A program made the translations under genes and the position numbers. Positions 38,193 to 48,159 of a stretch of DNA of 64,000 nt are shown piece by piece. The number at the start of each line of letters is the position of its first letter. Positions within the stretch are counted from its first letter, which is position 1. Under the pieces are notes generated by a model that was not told the DNA's origin, did no database searches, and saw nothing but the letters and a program-made list of their open reading frames with translations. The stretch spans positions 1 to 64,000 of the forward strand of contig NZ_PYGJ01000013.1 in the NCBI RefSeq assembly GCF_003014475.1. The letters run 5' to 3'. The DNA is from Shimia abyssi (GTDB lineage: Bacteria; Pseudomonadota; Alphaproteobacteria; Rhodobacterales; Rhodobacteraceae).

Positions 38193-39365
38193 TCAGTCCA
38201 CCAACAGTTCGGCGAGCACCGAATTCAGCACCATGCGGCCCTTTGGAAGTACTCTAAGCCTTTGTCTATCAATGGAAATAGTCCCAATGTCCTGCAAGTA
38301 CGTAATCCTATCCTCGGACAATTCAACTTCAGACAGCGCTCGATACCTCGAAAGGTCAACACCTTCTGTTAGTCGCAAGCCCATCAGAAGGAACTCTGTC
38401 GCTTGATCCACTTGAGGAACTACGTTTCTCAAGGACTCTCCATTTCCTGCTTCCGCGTGTTCTAGCCATTTTTCCGGCATGCGCCAATTTTCAATAGCGT
38501 ATCTTTGTCCGTCCATTGTCAACCGCGCGTGGGCACCGGGGCCGACCCCCGCATAGTCTCCATATCGCCAATAGATGAGATTATGTCGCGATTCAGAGCC
38601 TTTCTCCGCATAGTTGGACACTTCATAAGGGTCCATTCCCGCAGACGCACAGATTTCTTGAGTTGCTTCGTACATGTCAGCGGCTAGATCATCTTCAGGT
38701 AGGCCGCGAAGTTTTCCACGCTCATATCGATCGCCGAAGGCAGTGCCCGTTTCGATGGTTAACTGGTAGAGCGACAAATGATCTATCGCCATCGACAGCG
38801 CTTCGTTTAGCTCGGCGGTCCAATCCTGCAAAGTTTGATCCTGTCGTGCATAAATCAGATCAAAGCTGACCCTATCAAATGCCTTTCGACCAATTTCAAA
38901 TGCTTTTCGTGCTTCTTCAACCGTGTGAATCCGACCAAGTCGCGACAAATCCCGATCATTCAGTGCCTGTATGCCCATGGAGACACGATTTACGCCTCCG
39001 GCACGATAGGCAACAAACCGTCCTGCGTCTACAGAACCGGGATTCGCTTCTAGCGTAACCTCAAAGTCATTGGATATGCGCCAGAGTTTGCGCACGCGCA
39101 CAAGGATCGCTGCAACGACATCAGGATCCATTAAACTTGGCGTGCCCCCGCCAAAGAAGACAGAGTTCAGGACACGGTCCGACGTTTCAGATGCGACGCG
39201 GTCAAGCTCGCCCAAATAGGCTCTAAGCCACCGTGACTGGTCAATTTTCCGCACAACGTGGCTGTTAAAGTCGCAATAAGGACACTTGGCCTCGCAGAAC
39301 GGCCAATGAATATAGAGACCAAAGCCCCCGTGTTGCCAATCCTCAACCAAAACAGCCTGCGACAA
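38193..39365 (-). CDS. hemW: Radical SAM haem chaperone HemW
   Basis: Iron-sulfur radical SAM protein that binds haem and delivers it to respiratory enzymes; formerly annotated as a coproporphyrinogen III oxidase. It has 390 residues with the cluster motif HWPFCEAKCPYCDFNSH, GGGTPSLMDP and SLYQLTIETGTAF. The lack of the extended N-terminal catalytic region of HemN supports HemW. The start is a TTG inside the rdgB end (23-base overlap); no in-frame ATG fits. Confidence 0.93.
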   Translation of the reverse strand: MSQAVLVEDWQHGGFGLYIHWPFCEAKCPYCDFNSHVVRKIDQSRWLRAYLGELDRVASETSDRVLNSVFFGGGTPSLMDPDVVAAILVRVRKLWRISNDFEVTLEANPGSVDAGRFVAYRAGGVNRVSMGIQALNDRDLSRLGRIHTVEEARKAFEIGRKAFDRVSFDLIYARQDQTLQDWTAELNEALSMAIDHLSLYQLTIETGTAFGDRYERGKLRGLPEDDLAADMYEATQEICASAGMDPYEVSNYAEKGSESRHNLIYWRYGDYAGVGPGAHARLTMDGQRYAIENWRMPEKWLEHAEAGNGESLRNVVPQVDQATEFLLMGLRLTEGVDLSRYRALSEVELSEDRITYLQDIGTISIDRQRLRVLPKGRMVLNSVLAELLVD

Positions 39366-39954
39366 AGGCTTTCACGGCGAGACCGCGATGACTAATCTTA
39401 TTCTTCTCCCAGCGATCCATTTCCGCGAAAGTTATGTCATGTCCGTCCGGAACAAACATCGGATCATACCCAAACCCGTCTTTCCCCCGGATAGGCCAGG
39501 TCAAACTGCCCGGTGCGATGCCCTCAAAAACCTCGTCATAACCGTCAGGCCACGCCAATACCAACGTGCTGCGGAACTGTGCTACCCAAGGGCGTTCCGC
39601 CTTATTCGCTATCAATTCATCGTGGGCGCGGGTCATTGCCATCAGAAAATCGCGGCCGTTCCCGGTTTCTGCCCAATCAGCGGTATAGACACCGGGCGCG
39701 CCATTCAGTGCGTCAATTGTTATCCCGCTGTCGTCCGACAGGGCAGGTAGGCCAGTTGCCTTCGCCGCCGCATGCGCCTTGATCCGGGCATTTCCTACAA
39801 ACGTGTCTTCGGTCTCTTCAGGTTCCGGCAAATCCATGTCCGCCGCACCCACAACCGAAACGCCAAAGGGCTCAAGGAGATGCGCCATCTCCTCAAGCTT
39901 GCCTTTGTTGTGGGTCGCGACCAACAACCGGTCCCCTTGGAACTTGCGTGTCAC
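39343..39954 (-). CDS. rdgB: XTP/dITP diphosphatase (RdgB/HAM1)
   Basis: Hydrolyses deaminated purine triphosphates (dITP, XTP) so they are not built into DNA. It has 203 residues with the substrate motif [26 protein letters not shown] and [13 protein letters not shown]. The start is a GTG overlapping the rph stop (GTGA). The rph-rdgB-hemW order is widespread in alphaproteobacteria. Confidence 0.95.
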   Translation of the reverse strand: MTRKFQGDRLLVATHNKGKLEEMAHLLEPFGVSVVGAADMDLPEPEETEDTFVGNARIKAHAAAKATGLPALSDDSGITIDALNGAPGVYTADWAETGNGRDFLMAMTRAHDELIANKAERPWVAQFRSTLVLAWPDGYDEVFEGIAPGSLTWPIRGKDGFGYDPMFVPDGHDITFAEMDRWEKNKISHRGLAVKAFVAGCFG

Positions 39955-40664
39955 GCGACTGCTGCCAATTGCGCCGCAACCAGTTCTTCAACGCCCGTTT
40001 CCGCCAAATCGAGCAGTTCGTTCATTTGCGCGCGCGAGTAGGTCGATCCTTCGGCGCTCATCTGTGTCTCAATCATTTGTTTGTTTCCCAGCATGATAAA
40101 GTTACCATCAACGCCGGCCTCTGAATCTTCTGGATAATCCAGATCAAGCACGGGCTGGCCCGCATAAATCCCGCAAGATACCGCAGCGACCGGCGAAACA
40201 AGCGGATCAGAGATGACAGAACCCGTTTTCATCAACTTGTTCACAGCCAACTTCAACGCTACCCAACCGCCGGTGATCGACGCGCACCGCGTTCCGCCGT
40301 CGGCTTGAATGACGTCGCAATCCACGGTGATCTGACGTTCACCCAGCGCAACCCTGTCAACACCCGCTCGCAGCGACCGTCCGATTAGGCGTTGAATTTC
40401 AACTGTTCGTCCACCTTGTTTGCCCGCCGATGCCTCGCGGCGCATCCGCGATGTAGTTGACCGAGGCAACATACCGTATTCCGCAGTGACCCAACCAAGA
40501 CCAGAGCCCTTAATAAACGGTGGAACCCGGTCTTCGATAGTTGCTGTACACAAAACATGCGTATCGCCAATGCGGATCATGCAGGACCCTTCGGCATGTT
40601 TCGTAACACCCGTTTCAATCGATACGGGGCGCATTTCATTCAACTGTCTTCCGGACGGGCGCAT
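39951..40664 (-). CDS. rph: Ribonuclease PH
   Basis: Phosphorolytic 3'-5' exoribonuclease that trims tRNA precursors. It has 237 residues with [28 protein letters not shown], the conserved [25 protein letters not shown] block, [22 protein letters not shown] and a C-terminal [17 protein letters not shown] chose the ATG at 40664, the family start, over an ATG six codons upstream. It is divergent from hrcA. Confidence 0.96.
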   Translation of the reverse strand: MRPSGRQLNEMRPVSIETGVTKHAEGSCMIRIGDTHVLCTATIEDRVPPFIKGSGLGWVTAEYGMLPRSTTSRMRREASAGKQGGRTVEIQRLIGRSLRAGVDRVALGERQITVDCDVIQADGGTRCASITGGWVALKLAVNKLMKTGSVISDPLVSPVAAVSCGIYAGQPVLDLDYPEDSEAGVDGNFIMLGNKQMIETQMSAEGSTYSRAQMNELLDLAETGVEELVAAQLAAVA

Positions 40665-40730
40665 AGGGCTTTTCCTTTTCACTATTTACGAACGGGCATA
40701 CTAGGGCGGGTAGGGGCTGTGCAACCCCGA

Positions 40731-40758
40731 TTGACCTTTGGCGCTGGGGGCCTTTAAT
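40731..40758 (+). promoter_or_regulatory. Sigma-70-type promoter of hrcA
   Basis: TTGACC (40731-40736) and TTTAAT (40753-40758) are 16 bases apart, one mismatch each from TTGACA and TATAAT, and end 22 bases before the hrcA ATG. No inverted CIRCE repeat (TTAGCACTC-N9-GAGTGCTAA) is visible here, so hrcA may not repress itself at this site. Confidence 0.45.
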
Positions 40759-40780
40759 GGCAGTAAGAAAGCGTACGTGA

Positions 40781-41845
40781 ATGACAGACAGCTCAAAAAT
40801 CCTCGAAGAACTCAATGATCGTTCACGCGAAGTGTTTCGGCGTGTCGTCGAGGGGTACCTGGACACGGGCGATCCTGTCGGTTCTCGCACGCTGACACGA
40901 ACGCTGAATGAAAAAGTAAGCGCTGCCACAGTACGTAATGTCATGCAAGACTTGGAGTTTCTCGGTCTTCTGGACAGCCCGCACATTTCTGCCGGTCGCA
41001 TTCCCACACAATTAGGTCTTCGCATGTTTGTCGACGGCTTACTTGAGGTCGGGGATCTTGATCGCGACGATCAGGAAAAAATTGATGCCACCATGGGCAA
41101 TAATTCCACCGACGTTGGCACCATGCTCGATCGCGTAAGCACGGCACTATCCGGAGTAACCCAAGGAGCCTCTCTCGTACTCGCGCCCAAACACGAAGCG
41201 CCAATAAAACACATCGAATTTGTCAGCCTCGGAGTTGACCGGGCCCTTGTCGTATTGGTTTTCGCTGATGGTCATGTCGAAAACCGCCTGTTTACGCCAC
41301 CGCCCGGTCAAACACCCAGCTCTTTGAGAGAAGCTGCGAATTTCCTAAATGCGGTTGCCGAAGGCCGCACCTTGTCCGAACTCCGATCCGCTGTCCGCGA
41401 GGAAATAAAAAACCGTCGTCAGGAAATTGATACGCTTGCGCGCGATCTGATAGAAAACGGGTTCGCGTTGTGGGCGGAGGAAGGCGACCAGAACGAGCGC
41501 CTGATTGTCCGCGGCCGAGCGAATCTTTTGGGCACCGAAGAAGAAGAGCAGGACTTGGACCGCATTCGAACTCTGTTTGATGACCTTGAACGCAAGCGCG
41601 ACATAGCTGATTTTCTGGAACTCGCGGAACAAGGCGACGGTGTGCGCATTTTTATTGGCTCAGAGAACAAACTTTTTTCACTTTCGGGTTCCTCTTTGGT
41701 GGTTTCCCCTTATATGAACGCTGATCGAAAGATCGTAGGTGCTGTTGGCGTCATCGGACCCAAGCGCCTGAACTATGGACGTATTGTGCCGATCGTTGAC
41801 TACACGGCACAGCTGGTCGGAAAACTGATTTCAGACCGGGGTTAG
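40781..41845 (+). CDS. hrcA: Heat-inducible transcription repressor HrcA
   Basis: Repressor that binds CIRCE operators, mainly upstream of groESL in alphaproteobacteria, and is kept active by GroEL. It has 354 residues with a winged helix at the N-terminus (LNDRSREVFRRVVEGYLDTGDPVGSRTL, AATVRNVMQDLE, GLLDSPHISAGRIPTQLG) and a GAF-like middle domain. The C-terminal block VVSPYMNADRKIVGAVGVIGPKRLNYGRIVPIVDYTA is diagnostic. grpE starts 11 bases after it. Confidence 0.96.
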   Translation: MTDSSKILEELNDRSREVFRRVVEGYLDTGDPVGSRTLTRTLNEKVSAATVRNVMQDLEFLGLLDSPHISAGRIPTQLGLRMFVDGLLEVGDLDRDDQEKIDATMGNNSTDVGTMLDRVSTALSGVTQGASLVLAPKHEAPIKHIEFVSLGVDRALVVLVFADGHVENRLFTPPPGQTPSSLREAANFLNAVAEGRTLSELRSAVREEIKNRRQEIDTLARDLIENGFALWAEEGDQNERLIVRGRANLLGTEEEEQDLDRIRTLFDDLERKRDIADFLELAEQGDGVRIFIGSENKLFSLSGSSLVVSPYMNADRKIVGAVGVIGPKRLNYGRIVPIVDYTAQLVGKLISDRG

Positions 41846-41855
41846 AGGTAAAGAG

Positions 41856-42416
41856 ATGGCAGAACCCAAAGAGAACGAGTTTCTGGACGACATCGAGACG
41901 GCCGAGGCCGAAGAATTTGCGCAAAGCTTGGACGAGCTCGAAGACGAAGCTGTCGAACTTGACGAGTTGCGCGCCGAACGTGACGAGTTGAAAGATCGCT
42001 GGATGCGTGCGCTTGCGGATGCCGAAAACGCCCGCAAACGTGGCGAACGCGCCCGTCGCGAAGCCGAGCAATACGGCGGTTCCAAACTGGCCCGCGATAT
42101 GTTGCCCGTGTTCGACAATATGAAACGCGCCGTTGAATCGATAACGGACGAGCAGAAAGAGGCATCTGCCGCTCTGATCGAAGGCATTGAGCTCACCATG
42201 CGCGAGCTTTTGAACACGTTCTCCAAGCATGGCATCGAAGTTGTCTCGCCCGAAGTTGGCGACAAGTTCGACCCCAAGATGCACGAAGCTATGTTCGAAG
42301 CTCCTGTGCCTGGAACCAAATCCGGCGAGATTATTCAGGTCTCCGCCGAAGGATTCATGCTTCATGATCGTCTTTTGCGTCCTGCCAAAGTTGGCGTTTC
42401 GTCCAACCCCGGCTAA
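41856..42416 (+). CDS. grpE: Nucleotide exchange factor GrpE
   Basis: Releases ADP from DnaK. It has 186 residues: an acidic N-terminus, a long coiled coil (about 25-85, DELEDEAVELDELRAERDELKDRWMRALADAENARKR) and the beta-wing end DKFDPKMHEAMFEAPVPG and GFMLHDRLLRPAKVGVS. It is the last gene of the hrcA-grpE pair and is followed by a terminator. dnaK is not in the window. Confidence 0.97.
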   Translation: MAEPKENEFLDDIETAEAEEFAQSLDELEDEAVELDELRAERDELKDRWMRALADAENARKRGERARREAEQYGGSKLARDMLPVFDNMKRAVESITDEQKEASAALIEGIELTMRELLNTFSKHGIEVVSPEVGDKFDPKMHEAMFEAPVPGTKSGEIIQVSAEGFMLHDRLLRPAKVGVSSNPG

Positions 42417-42437
42417 ACAAACGCACATTCTGATGAT

Positions 42438-42471
42438 AAAAAGCTCTCGAATTTTCGGGAGCTTTTTCTTT
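42438..42471 (+). terminator. Rho-independent terminator after grpE
   Basis: AAAAAGCTCTC (42438-42448) pairs with GGGAGCTTTTT (42457-42467) with one T-G pair around GAATTTTC, followed by a short T-rich tail (CTTTT). It lies 22 bases after the grpE stop. The next gene's apparent TTG start is at its very end. Confidence 0.85.
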
Positions 42472-43520
42472 TGCGCATTTTCCTAACTCACCTGAAGGCT
42501 GTGTTTTTGGCCTTGTCGAAATCACTCAATGCACAGCCCTGTCCAGATTACACTGAAATTTTCGTTAATGACTTTGCCGACCTACTCTCGGTATCCGAAG
42601 AATCCGACATTCGCGCCAAGCTTCGGGAACTGCGAAACGAAACGGCCATTGAATTCACTGTCGTCACCATCAATCAAATGTCTGACTACGGTCACTATGG
42701 TGAAATCGAGCCATTCTCTACCGGGCTTTTCAACACCTGGGGCATTGGCGACGCGACGCGTAACAATGGCGTGCTGATGCTCGTCGCCCGTTACGATCGC
42801 AAGATCCGAATTGAGGTTGGCTCAGGCTACGGCAGATCCAAAGATGCCTCCATGAAATCCATCATCGACAACGATATCCTGCCCAATTTTCGCGAAGACA
42901 ACTACGCTGACGGCATAGCCGAAGGGGTTTCTGCGGTAATCTTTGACCTGACCGGTTCTCGTCCCGGTGAATACGGAATGAGCGGTTTCGAAAAAGCCAT
43001 TGCCACAGTGAAACGAGTTATTAACAATATGGGCGAATGGATATTCCTGTTCCTCGCTCCATTCCTCGCCATCCCCGTGAAACTTTACCGGCGCTGGCAA
43101 CGAAACAAACTGCGTAACTGACCCGTTGATGGCACCAAAATGGTCCGTTTGAACGAGGAATGGGAAGATGATCACCTAAAAGAAGGACAAATAACTGAAG
43201 AAAGACTCAAAAGCGTGGATTACGACGTTTGGGAGTGTCCAAAATGTGATCACAAAACCATTGAATCATACAAATCGTTGTTTTCGCGATATGGTGCCTG
43301 CCGATCTTGCGGCTACAAAACGCTTGAATCTGATACTACAATCCTCACATCCGCCACTACCAGCTCCACAGGAAAAAAGCGCATAGACTACTCCTGTCGC
43401 CATTGCAGCGACGCATGGAGCGTTACACGTACGATCCCAATGAAAACAAAATCATCGTTGTCCTCATCGTCTTTTGGCGGCGGGTCCTCATCCGGCGGAG
43501 GGGCCTCGGGTAGCTGGTGA
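42471..43520 (+). pseudogene. TPM-domain membrane protein interrupted by an in-frame TGA
   Basis: One frame with a single TGA at 43119-43121. The first part (216 residues) has a weak signal peptide, a TPM domain (VNDFADLLSVSEESDIRAKL, RNNGVLMLVARYDRKIRIEVGSGYGRS) and a C-terminal membrane helix. The frame continues as PVDGTKMVRLNEEWEDDHLKEGQ, then two CxxC pairs (WECPKCD, CRSCGYK), CRHC and the tail GGGSSSGGGASGSW, which is the normal end of this family. In relatives as I recall them the residue at the TGA is a zinc-ribbon cysteine (C-P-x-D-G-T), so TGC/TGT to TGA is the simplest change. The start is also poor (TTG with no Shine-Dalgarno in the terminator tail), so the gene is probably decaying. 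Confidence 0.8.
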
Positions 43521-43528
43521 TGCTGGGC

Positions 43529-46207
43529 TTATGCCCCTTCTCTCAGCGCCTTTAGCTCATACAACAACTCAAGCGCTTCTCTTGGGCTAAGGCTGTCTGG
43601 ATGAACCTCATCCAGTCTCTGATTAAGCTTGTTCAGCTTTGTCTTGGCGATGGGCGCAGGTGCCTGGCTGGCCGCAAACAACGGCAAATCATCGATCAAT
43701 GCCTTTTGCGTCGGCCCTTCGCGCTCACCTTGCTCTAGCGCTTCAAGCACAACACGCGCACGGTCAACAACAAGCGACGGTAATCCGGCCAATTGCGCCA
43801 CCTGCACGCCATAAGACCGATCCGCCGCCCCGCGTTTTACTTCGTGCAGAAAGATCACTTCGCCTTCCCACTCCCGAACCGTCACGGTCGCGTTGTCGAC
43901 CCCAACCATCTTACCTGCCAATTGGGTCATCTCATGGTAGTGCGTCGCAAACAGCGCGCGTGATTTGTTCACATCATGCAAATGTTCCAAAGTGGCCCAA
44001 GCAATTGACAAACCGTCATATGTCGCCGTTCCGCGCCCAATTTCATCCAAAATGACCAGTGCCCGATCGTCCGCCTGGTTCAGGATAGCTGCCGTTTCGA
44101 CCATCTCAACCATAAAAGTTGAACGACCACGCGCCAGATCGTCAGACGCGCCAACCCGGCTAAACAATTGACTGACCAACCCGATACGAGCGGCGCTTGC
44201 TGGAACAAAGCTGCCCATTTGCGCAAGCAACGCGATCAGAGCGTTTTGCCGCAAGAAAGTTGATTTGCCCGCCATATTCGGACCGGTTAGCAACCAGATG
44301 CTTGCCTGATCACCACCCGACAACCCGCAGTCATTGGACACAAACGGCTCACCAGTCTTGCGCAAAGCGGCTTCAACCACGGGATGCCGTCCGCCCTCAA
44401 TAGCGAAATCGCGGCTTTCATTGACGTCTGGTCGACACCAATTCTCATCCACCGCCAATCGAGCCAGCGCGCAGCTTACATCAAACTCAGCCAGCCCCCG
44501 AGATGCTTGCGTAATACGCGCAGATTGTTGAAGAATAGCGTCTCTCAGGCCAGAATAGAGCCTCTTTTCGATTTCCAACGCCCGGTTTCCGGCGTTCAGT
44601 ATCTTTGTCTCCATCTCGCTCAGCTCAACGGTTGTAAACCGTACCTGATTGGCCGTCGTCTGACGATGAATAAACGTTTCGGACAATGGCGCTGACATCA
44701 TCGCGTCCGCATGTTTTGCCGTTGTCTCAATGAAATAGCCCAATACATTATTGTGCTTGATCTTGAGCGCCGATATCCCGGTTTGGTTTACATAATCGGC
44801 CTGCATCCTCGCAATTACGCCCCGACCTTCGTCGCGCAACTGCCGGCTCTCATCCAGCTCCTCTTCATATCCCGGCGCGATAAACCCGCCATCGCGCATC
44901 ATCAACGGCGGTTCAGCAACCAGCGCTGCATCCAGCAACTCCAGCAACGCTTCATGACCTGACAGCGCACGCAATGCTGATTGAAGATCGTTCGAAAGTT
45001 CCGCGCCGTAGTCAGCCACCGCCAGGTCCGCCGCTTGACCCAAACCATTGCGAATAGCCGCCAGGTCCCGTGGTCCACCTCGATCCAAAGCCAGACGTGA
45101 CAAAGCGCGATCCAAATCAGGCACTTTGCGCAAAGCATCCTGCACGTTGGCCGCGTCTGAACGCTGTTCGATCATGTAAGAAACCGAGTCTAACCTACCT
45201 CGAATGACCTCTAATCGCAAAGAAGGTGACGACAATCTTTGTTCTAAAAGCCGTGCTCCACCCGCTGTAACAGTGCGGTCAATCGTTGCTAAAAGCGATC
45301 CAGTTCGACCACCTGACAAACTATGAGTCAGCTCCAAATTCCGCCGTGTTGCCGCATCAATCTGCATCACCCCTTGTGATGCTTCTCGCACAGGTGGCTG
45401 TAACAGTGGCAGATTACCTTTTTGGGTCATCTCTAGATAATCAACAATCGCCCCCAACGCGCCGATTTCGGGTCTGGAAAAGGTCCCATAGGACTCAAGA
45501 GAAGATGCTCCAAACAACGCCGAAACGCGTTTTTCAGCAGAAACAGAGTCGAAACTACCGCGAGTTACAGAAGTCAGAGAGACTCCCATGTCATCCGCAA
45601 TCGCTTGGACATCTGTCTCAATCCCCTCCGCGACCAATACCTCTGATGGGGCCAGTCGTGCCAATTCCGCACCCAACCGAACCGGTGCTAACGGCATCAC
45701 TGACAACGCGCCGGTTGAAATATCCGCCCACGCAAGCGCAGCTTCGTTCCGAACAACGCTATAGGCGGCCAGAAAATTGTGCCGCCGCGCGTCCAACAGC
45801 GAGTCCTCGGTCAGCGTTCCTGGTGTCACCAGCCGCACGACATCGCGTTTCACGACCGCTTTGTACCCGCGCTTTTTGGCCTCCGCTGGGCTTTCCAGCT
45901 GTTCACCTACAGCCACGCGAAACCCTTTGCGGATCAGGGTGAGCAAATACCCTTCCGCTGCATGAACCGGCACACCACACATGGGGATATCACTACCCTC
46001 ATGCTTGCCGCGTTTCGTCAAAGCAATATCCAACGCTTCGGCTGCCGCTACCGCGTCATCAAAAAACATCTCGTAAAAGTCACCCATCCGATAAAACAAC
46101 AGCGCATCTTTATACTGCGCCTTGATCTCCAGATATTGCGCCATCATCGGCGTGACGCCGCTTTTGCCTGCACTCAACTGATCAACCCCCAAGGTGACTG
46201 GCCTCAA
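43529..46207 (-). CDS. mutS: DNA mismatch repair protein MutS
   Basis: Recognises base mismatches and starts repair with MutL. The frame has 892 codons with the mismatch-reading motif YRMGDFYEMFFDDA (Phe-x-Glu), Walker A TGPNMAGKSTFLRQ, Walker B VILDEIGRGTATYDG and the ATHYHEM H-loop. The start is unsure: the longest version begins at a TTG (46207), another TTG lies at 46177, and the conserved domain begins at VTPMMAQYLEIK. A short gap separates it from msrA, transcribed in the same direction. Confidence 0.95.
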   Translation of the reverse strand: MRPVTLGVDQLSAGKSGVTPMMAQYLEIKAQYKDALLFYRMGDFYEMFFDDAVAAAEALDIALTKRGKHEGSDIPMCGVPVHAAEGYLLTLIRKGFRVAVGEQLESPAEAKKRGYKAVVKRDVVRLVTPGTLTEDSLLDARRHNFLAAYSVVRNEAALAWADISTGALSVMPLAPVRLGAELARLAPSEVLVAEGIETDVQAIADDMGVSLTSVTRGSFDSVSAEKRVSALFGASSLESYGTFSRPEIGALGAIVDYLEMTQKGNLPLLQPPVREASQGVMQIDAATRRNLELTHSLSGGRTGSLLATIDRTVTAGGARLLEQRLSSPSLRLEVIRGRLDSVSYMIEQRSDAANVQDALRKVPDLDRALSRLALDRGGPRDLAAIRNGLGQAADLAVADYGAELSNDLQSALRALSGHEALLELLDAALVAEPPLMMRDGGFIAPGYEEELDESRQLRDEGRGVIARMQADYVNQTGISALKIKHNNVLGYFIETTAKHADAMMSAPLSETFIHRQTTANQVRFTTVELSEMETKILNAGNRALEIEKRLYSGLRDAILQQSARITQASRGLAEFDVSCALARLAVDENWCRPDVNESRDFAIEGGRHPVVEAALRKTGEPFVSNDCGLSGGDQASIWLLTGPNMAGKSTFLRQNALIALLAQMGSFVPASAARIGLVSQLFSRVGASDDLARGRSTFMVEMVETAAILNQADDRALVILDEIGRGTATYDGLSIAWATLEHLHDVNKSRALFATHYHEMTQLAGKMVGVDNATVTVREWEGEVIFLHEVKRGAADRSYGVQVAQLAGLPSLVVDRARVVLEALEQGEREGPTQKALIDDLPLFAASQAPAPIAKTKLNKLNQRLDEVHPDSLSPREALELLYELKALREGA

Positions 46208-46291
46208 GCTCTAGCAAATATGGGGGTCTCACGAAAAGCTGAAAACGCCCCTATCTAAGGCGTTCGGACTGGATTTTCAAACGAACGGATA

Positions 46292-46954
46292 TCAGTGGCC
46301 GACAAACGGCGCGGCATTTCCCCAAAGTTCCTCAACCCGCTGATCTCGACCACATGCTTTGCGATATCGCTTGTATGCCGAGGACTGTTTTTTTGGGCCA
46401 AACCTAGTGAGCACCAGTTTGCTGCCTTTGTAGTAATCCTGATGATAGGCTTCGGCGTCATAAAAGGTTGCAGCAGGCAAAATTGGCGTGACAACTTTGG
46501 TGCCTAACGCCACTTGCGCCTCGCGTTTTGCATTTTCCGCTGATTGTTTTTGCGCCGGATCCGAATAAAAGATCGCGGTGCGATAGCTGTCGCCACGATC
46601 GCAAAACTGGCCACCAGCATCTGTCGGGTCGACTGAGCGAAAAAACATGTGCAGCAACTGATCCCGGCTGACCTTGTTCGGGTTATACGTGATCTTCACC
46701 GCCTCATAGTGTCCGGATCCGCCCTGTGTTACATCCTTGTATGTGGGGTTCTTTGTTGTGCCTCCAGTGTACCCTGACACGGCTTCGCTAACCCCGGCAA
46801 CGCTTTCAAAGTCGCTCTCCACACACCAAAAACAGCCACCCGCGACAATCAGGGATTCGCTTTCAGCGGCCCGCGCGTCGTGCCCTTGGACAGCAGCACC
46901 AACAAGAATAAGAGAAAAAAGCACAACAGACTTCAGATTTTGGATCATAGACAT
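46292..46954 (-). CDS. msrA: Peptide methionine sulfoxide reductase MsrA
   Basis: Reduces methionine-S-sulfoxide in proteins. It has 220 residues with a signal peptide (VVLFSLILVGAAVQGHDARAAES), so this copy is probably periplasmic. The catalytic GGCFWCVESDFE follows at about residue 39, then VSGYTGG, GGSGHYEAVKITYNP and GDSYRTAIFY. YHQDYY carries further active-site residues. The periplasmic location is inference from the signal peptide. Confidence 0.94.
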   Translation of the reverse strand: MSMIQNLKSVVLFSLILVGAAVQGHDARAAESESLIVAGGCFWCVESDFESVAGVSEAVSGYTGGTTKNPTYKDVTQGGSGHYEAVKITYNPNKVSRDQLLHMFFRSVDPTDAGGQFCDRGDSYRTAIFYSDPAQKQSAENAKREAQVALGTKVVTPILPAATFYDAEAYHQDYYKGSKLVLTRFGPKKQSSAYKRYRKACGRDQRVEELWGNAAPFVGH

Positions 46955-47118
46955 TGAACGACCTCCTGTATCTAACCAAGGCTGGTTGCTTCTTCACCAA
47001 ACCGCAATCGTAAGAAATCAATTGTCACGCCTTGGTGAATACGTTTTACCGCTTGGCACGTCCTCACCCATTGCCTAGCTTCGCCCTGACGAATGCGACT
47101 ACGAGCAGGACAAAGACA

Positions 47119-47919
47119 ATGAAGATCGCGATGTGGAGCGGCCCTCGCAATCTATCTACGGCATTGATGTATAGCTTTGCCAACCGACCTGATTGTGCCG
47201 TATTGGATGAGCCATTCTATGCCAGCTATCTCGCGCAAACAGGCCTCAACCATCCGATGCGAGAGGAGATTTTGGCCAGCCAACCCAATGATCCAGAGCG
47301 TGTTTCCAAAATGTTGGTCGGTCCTAACCCCCACGGCCATAAACACTTTTACCAAAAACATATGACACAGCACATGATCGCAGGTGTGCCTCGAGACTGG
47401 ATGCGCGACGTTGTTAATGTTTTCCTAATTCGCCACCCGGCACGTGTGATCGCCAGCTATGCTGCGAAACGGGAAAACCCCACGCTCGCCGACATCGGTT
47501 TCCGACAACAGGCTGAACTTTTTGATCTCGTCGCCAGTTGGGGGCAAAAGCCCATCGTGATCGACAGCCACGACATCCGCGCAAATCCACATCACGCGCT
47601 TAACGCCCTTTGCGCCGCAATCGGGCTGCCCTTCGATGACGCGATGCTGCACTGGCCCGCTGGTGGTCATCCATCAGACGGCATTTGGGCAAGGCACTGG
47701 TATGGCGCTGTTTGGAAATCCACCGGTTTCGCCTCGGCCGAAGGGCCCCTGCCCAAGATTCCAAATCACCTGCAACCCGTGCTTGATGATGCCTTGCCCT
47801 TTTTCGAATCGCTAAAAGCCAGCGCGATCACCTATCAAAGGCAGTTGCATGAGCGAATGCGGGTCACCCCAAAAGCTTGCCCAGCTTCATGGCCACGGCC
47901 ATATCGCCAGACACCTTAA
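47119..47919 (+). CDS. Sulfotransferase-like protein
   Basis: A 266-residue protein with the P-loop-like 5'-PSB motif MKIAMWSGPRNLSTALMYSF at its start and the 3'-PB region VFLIRHPARVIASYAAKR, the two PAPS-binding marks of the sulfotransferase superfamily. The acceptor is unknown; in Rhodobacterales such genes are common and uncharacterised. I chose the ATG at 47119, the family start; the frame is open for 29 codons upstream. Its 3' end overlaps the convergent SCP2 gene by 56 bases. Confidence 0.82.
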   Translation: MKIAMWSGPRNLSTALMYSFANRPDCAVLDEPFYASYLAQTGLNHPMREEILASQPNDPERVSKMLVGPNPHGHKHFYQKHMTQHMIAGVPRDWMRDVVNVFLIRHPARVIASYAAKRENPTLADIGFRQQAELFDLVASWGQKPIVIDSHDIRANPHHALNALCAAIGLPFDDAMLHWPAGGHPSDGIWARHWYGAVWKSTGFASAEGPLPKIPNHLQPVLDDALPFFESLKASAITYQRQLHERMRVTPKACPASWPRPYRQTP

Positions 47920-48145
47920 GCTTGCCCAACATAACGCCAGTCATGGGGTTCAACTTGCCAGCCAGCAATTTCACCAAATTCTCTGTAGTGATTCGGATCG
48001 TGCAATCTGTCTCCTGATCCACGCCGCTCGCTGTCCCATCGGCCAGCACAACCACACCCTCATCTCCGCAATCAAACTTCAAAGACCCGTCAAAACTCTT
48101 CCGCGCCAACTCAACTTGCATCCGCTCGATAATCTTTTCCAACAT
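47864..48145 (-). CDS. SCP2 sterol-transfer family protein
   Basis: A 93-residue protein with a lone SCP2 fold, a small hydrophobic-ligand carrier: DGSLKFDCGDEGVVVLADG, ITTENLVKLLAGKLNPMTGVMLGKLKVSGDMAVAMKLGKLLG. The ligand is unknown, though lipids or acyl-CoA are typical. The ATG at 48145 follows GGGGGCAGG; a TTG at 48163 abuts the argG terminator and is less likely. It is the only gene after argG on this strand and must rely on readthrough or its own promoter. Confidence 0.85.
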   Translation of the reverse strand: MLEKIIERMQVELARKSFDGSLKFDCGDEGVVVLADGTASGVDQETDCTIRITTENLVKLLAGKLNPMTGVMLGKLKVSGDMAVAMKLGKLLG

Positions 48146-48159
48146 GCGCCTGCCCCCAA

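Noticed and set aside
43119-43160. SECIS element after the TGA in the TPM gene
   Set aside because: Only a weak 5-pair hairpin with a bulge; the loop AAAAT lacks the G expected of bacterial SECIS, and no sel gene is in the window.
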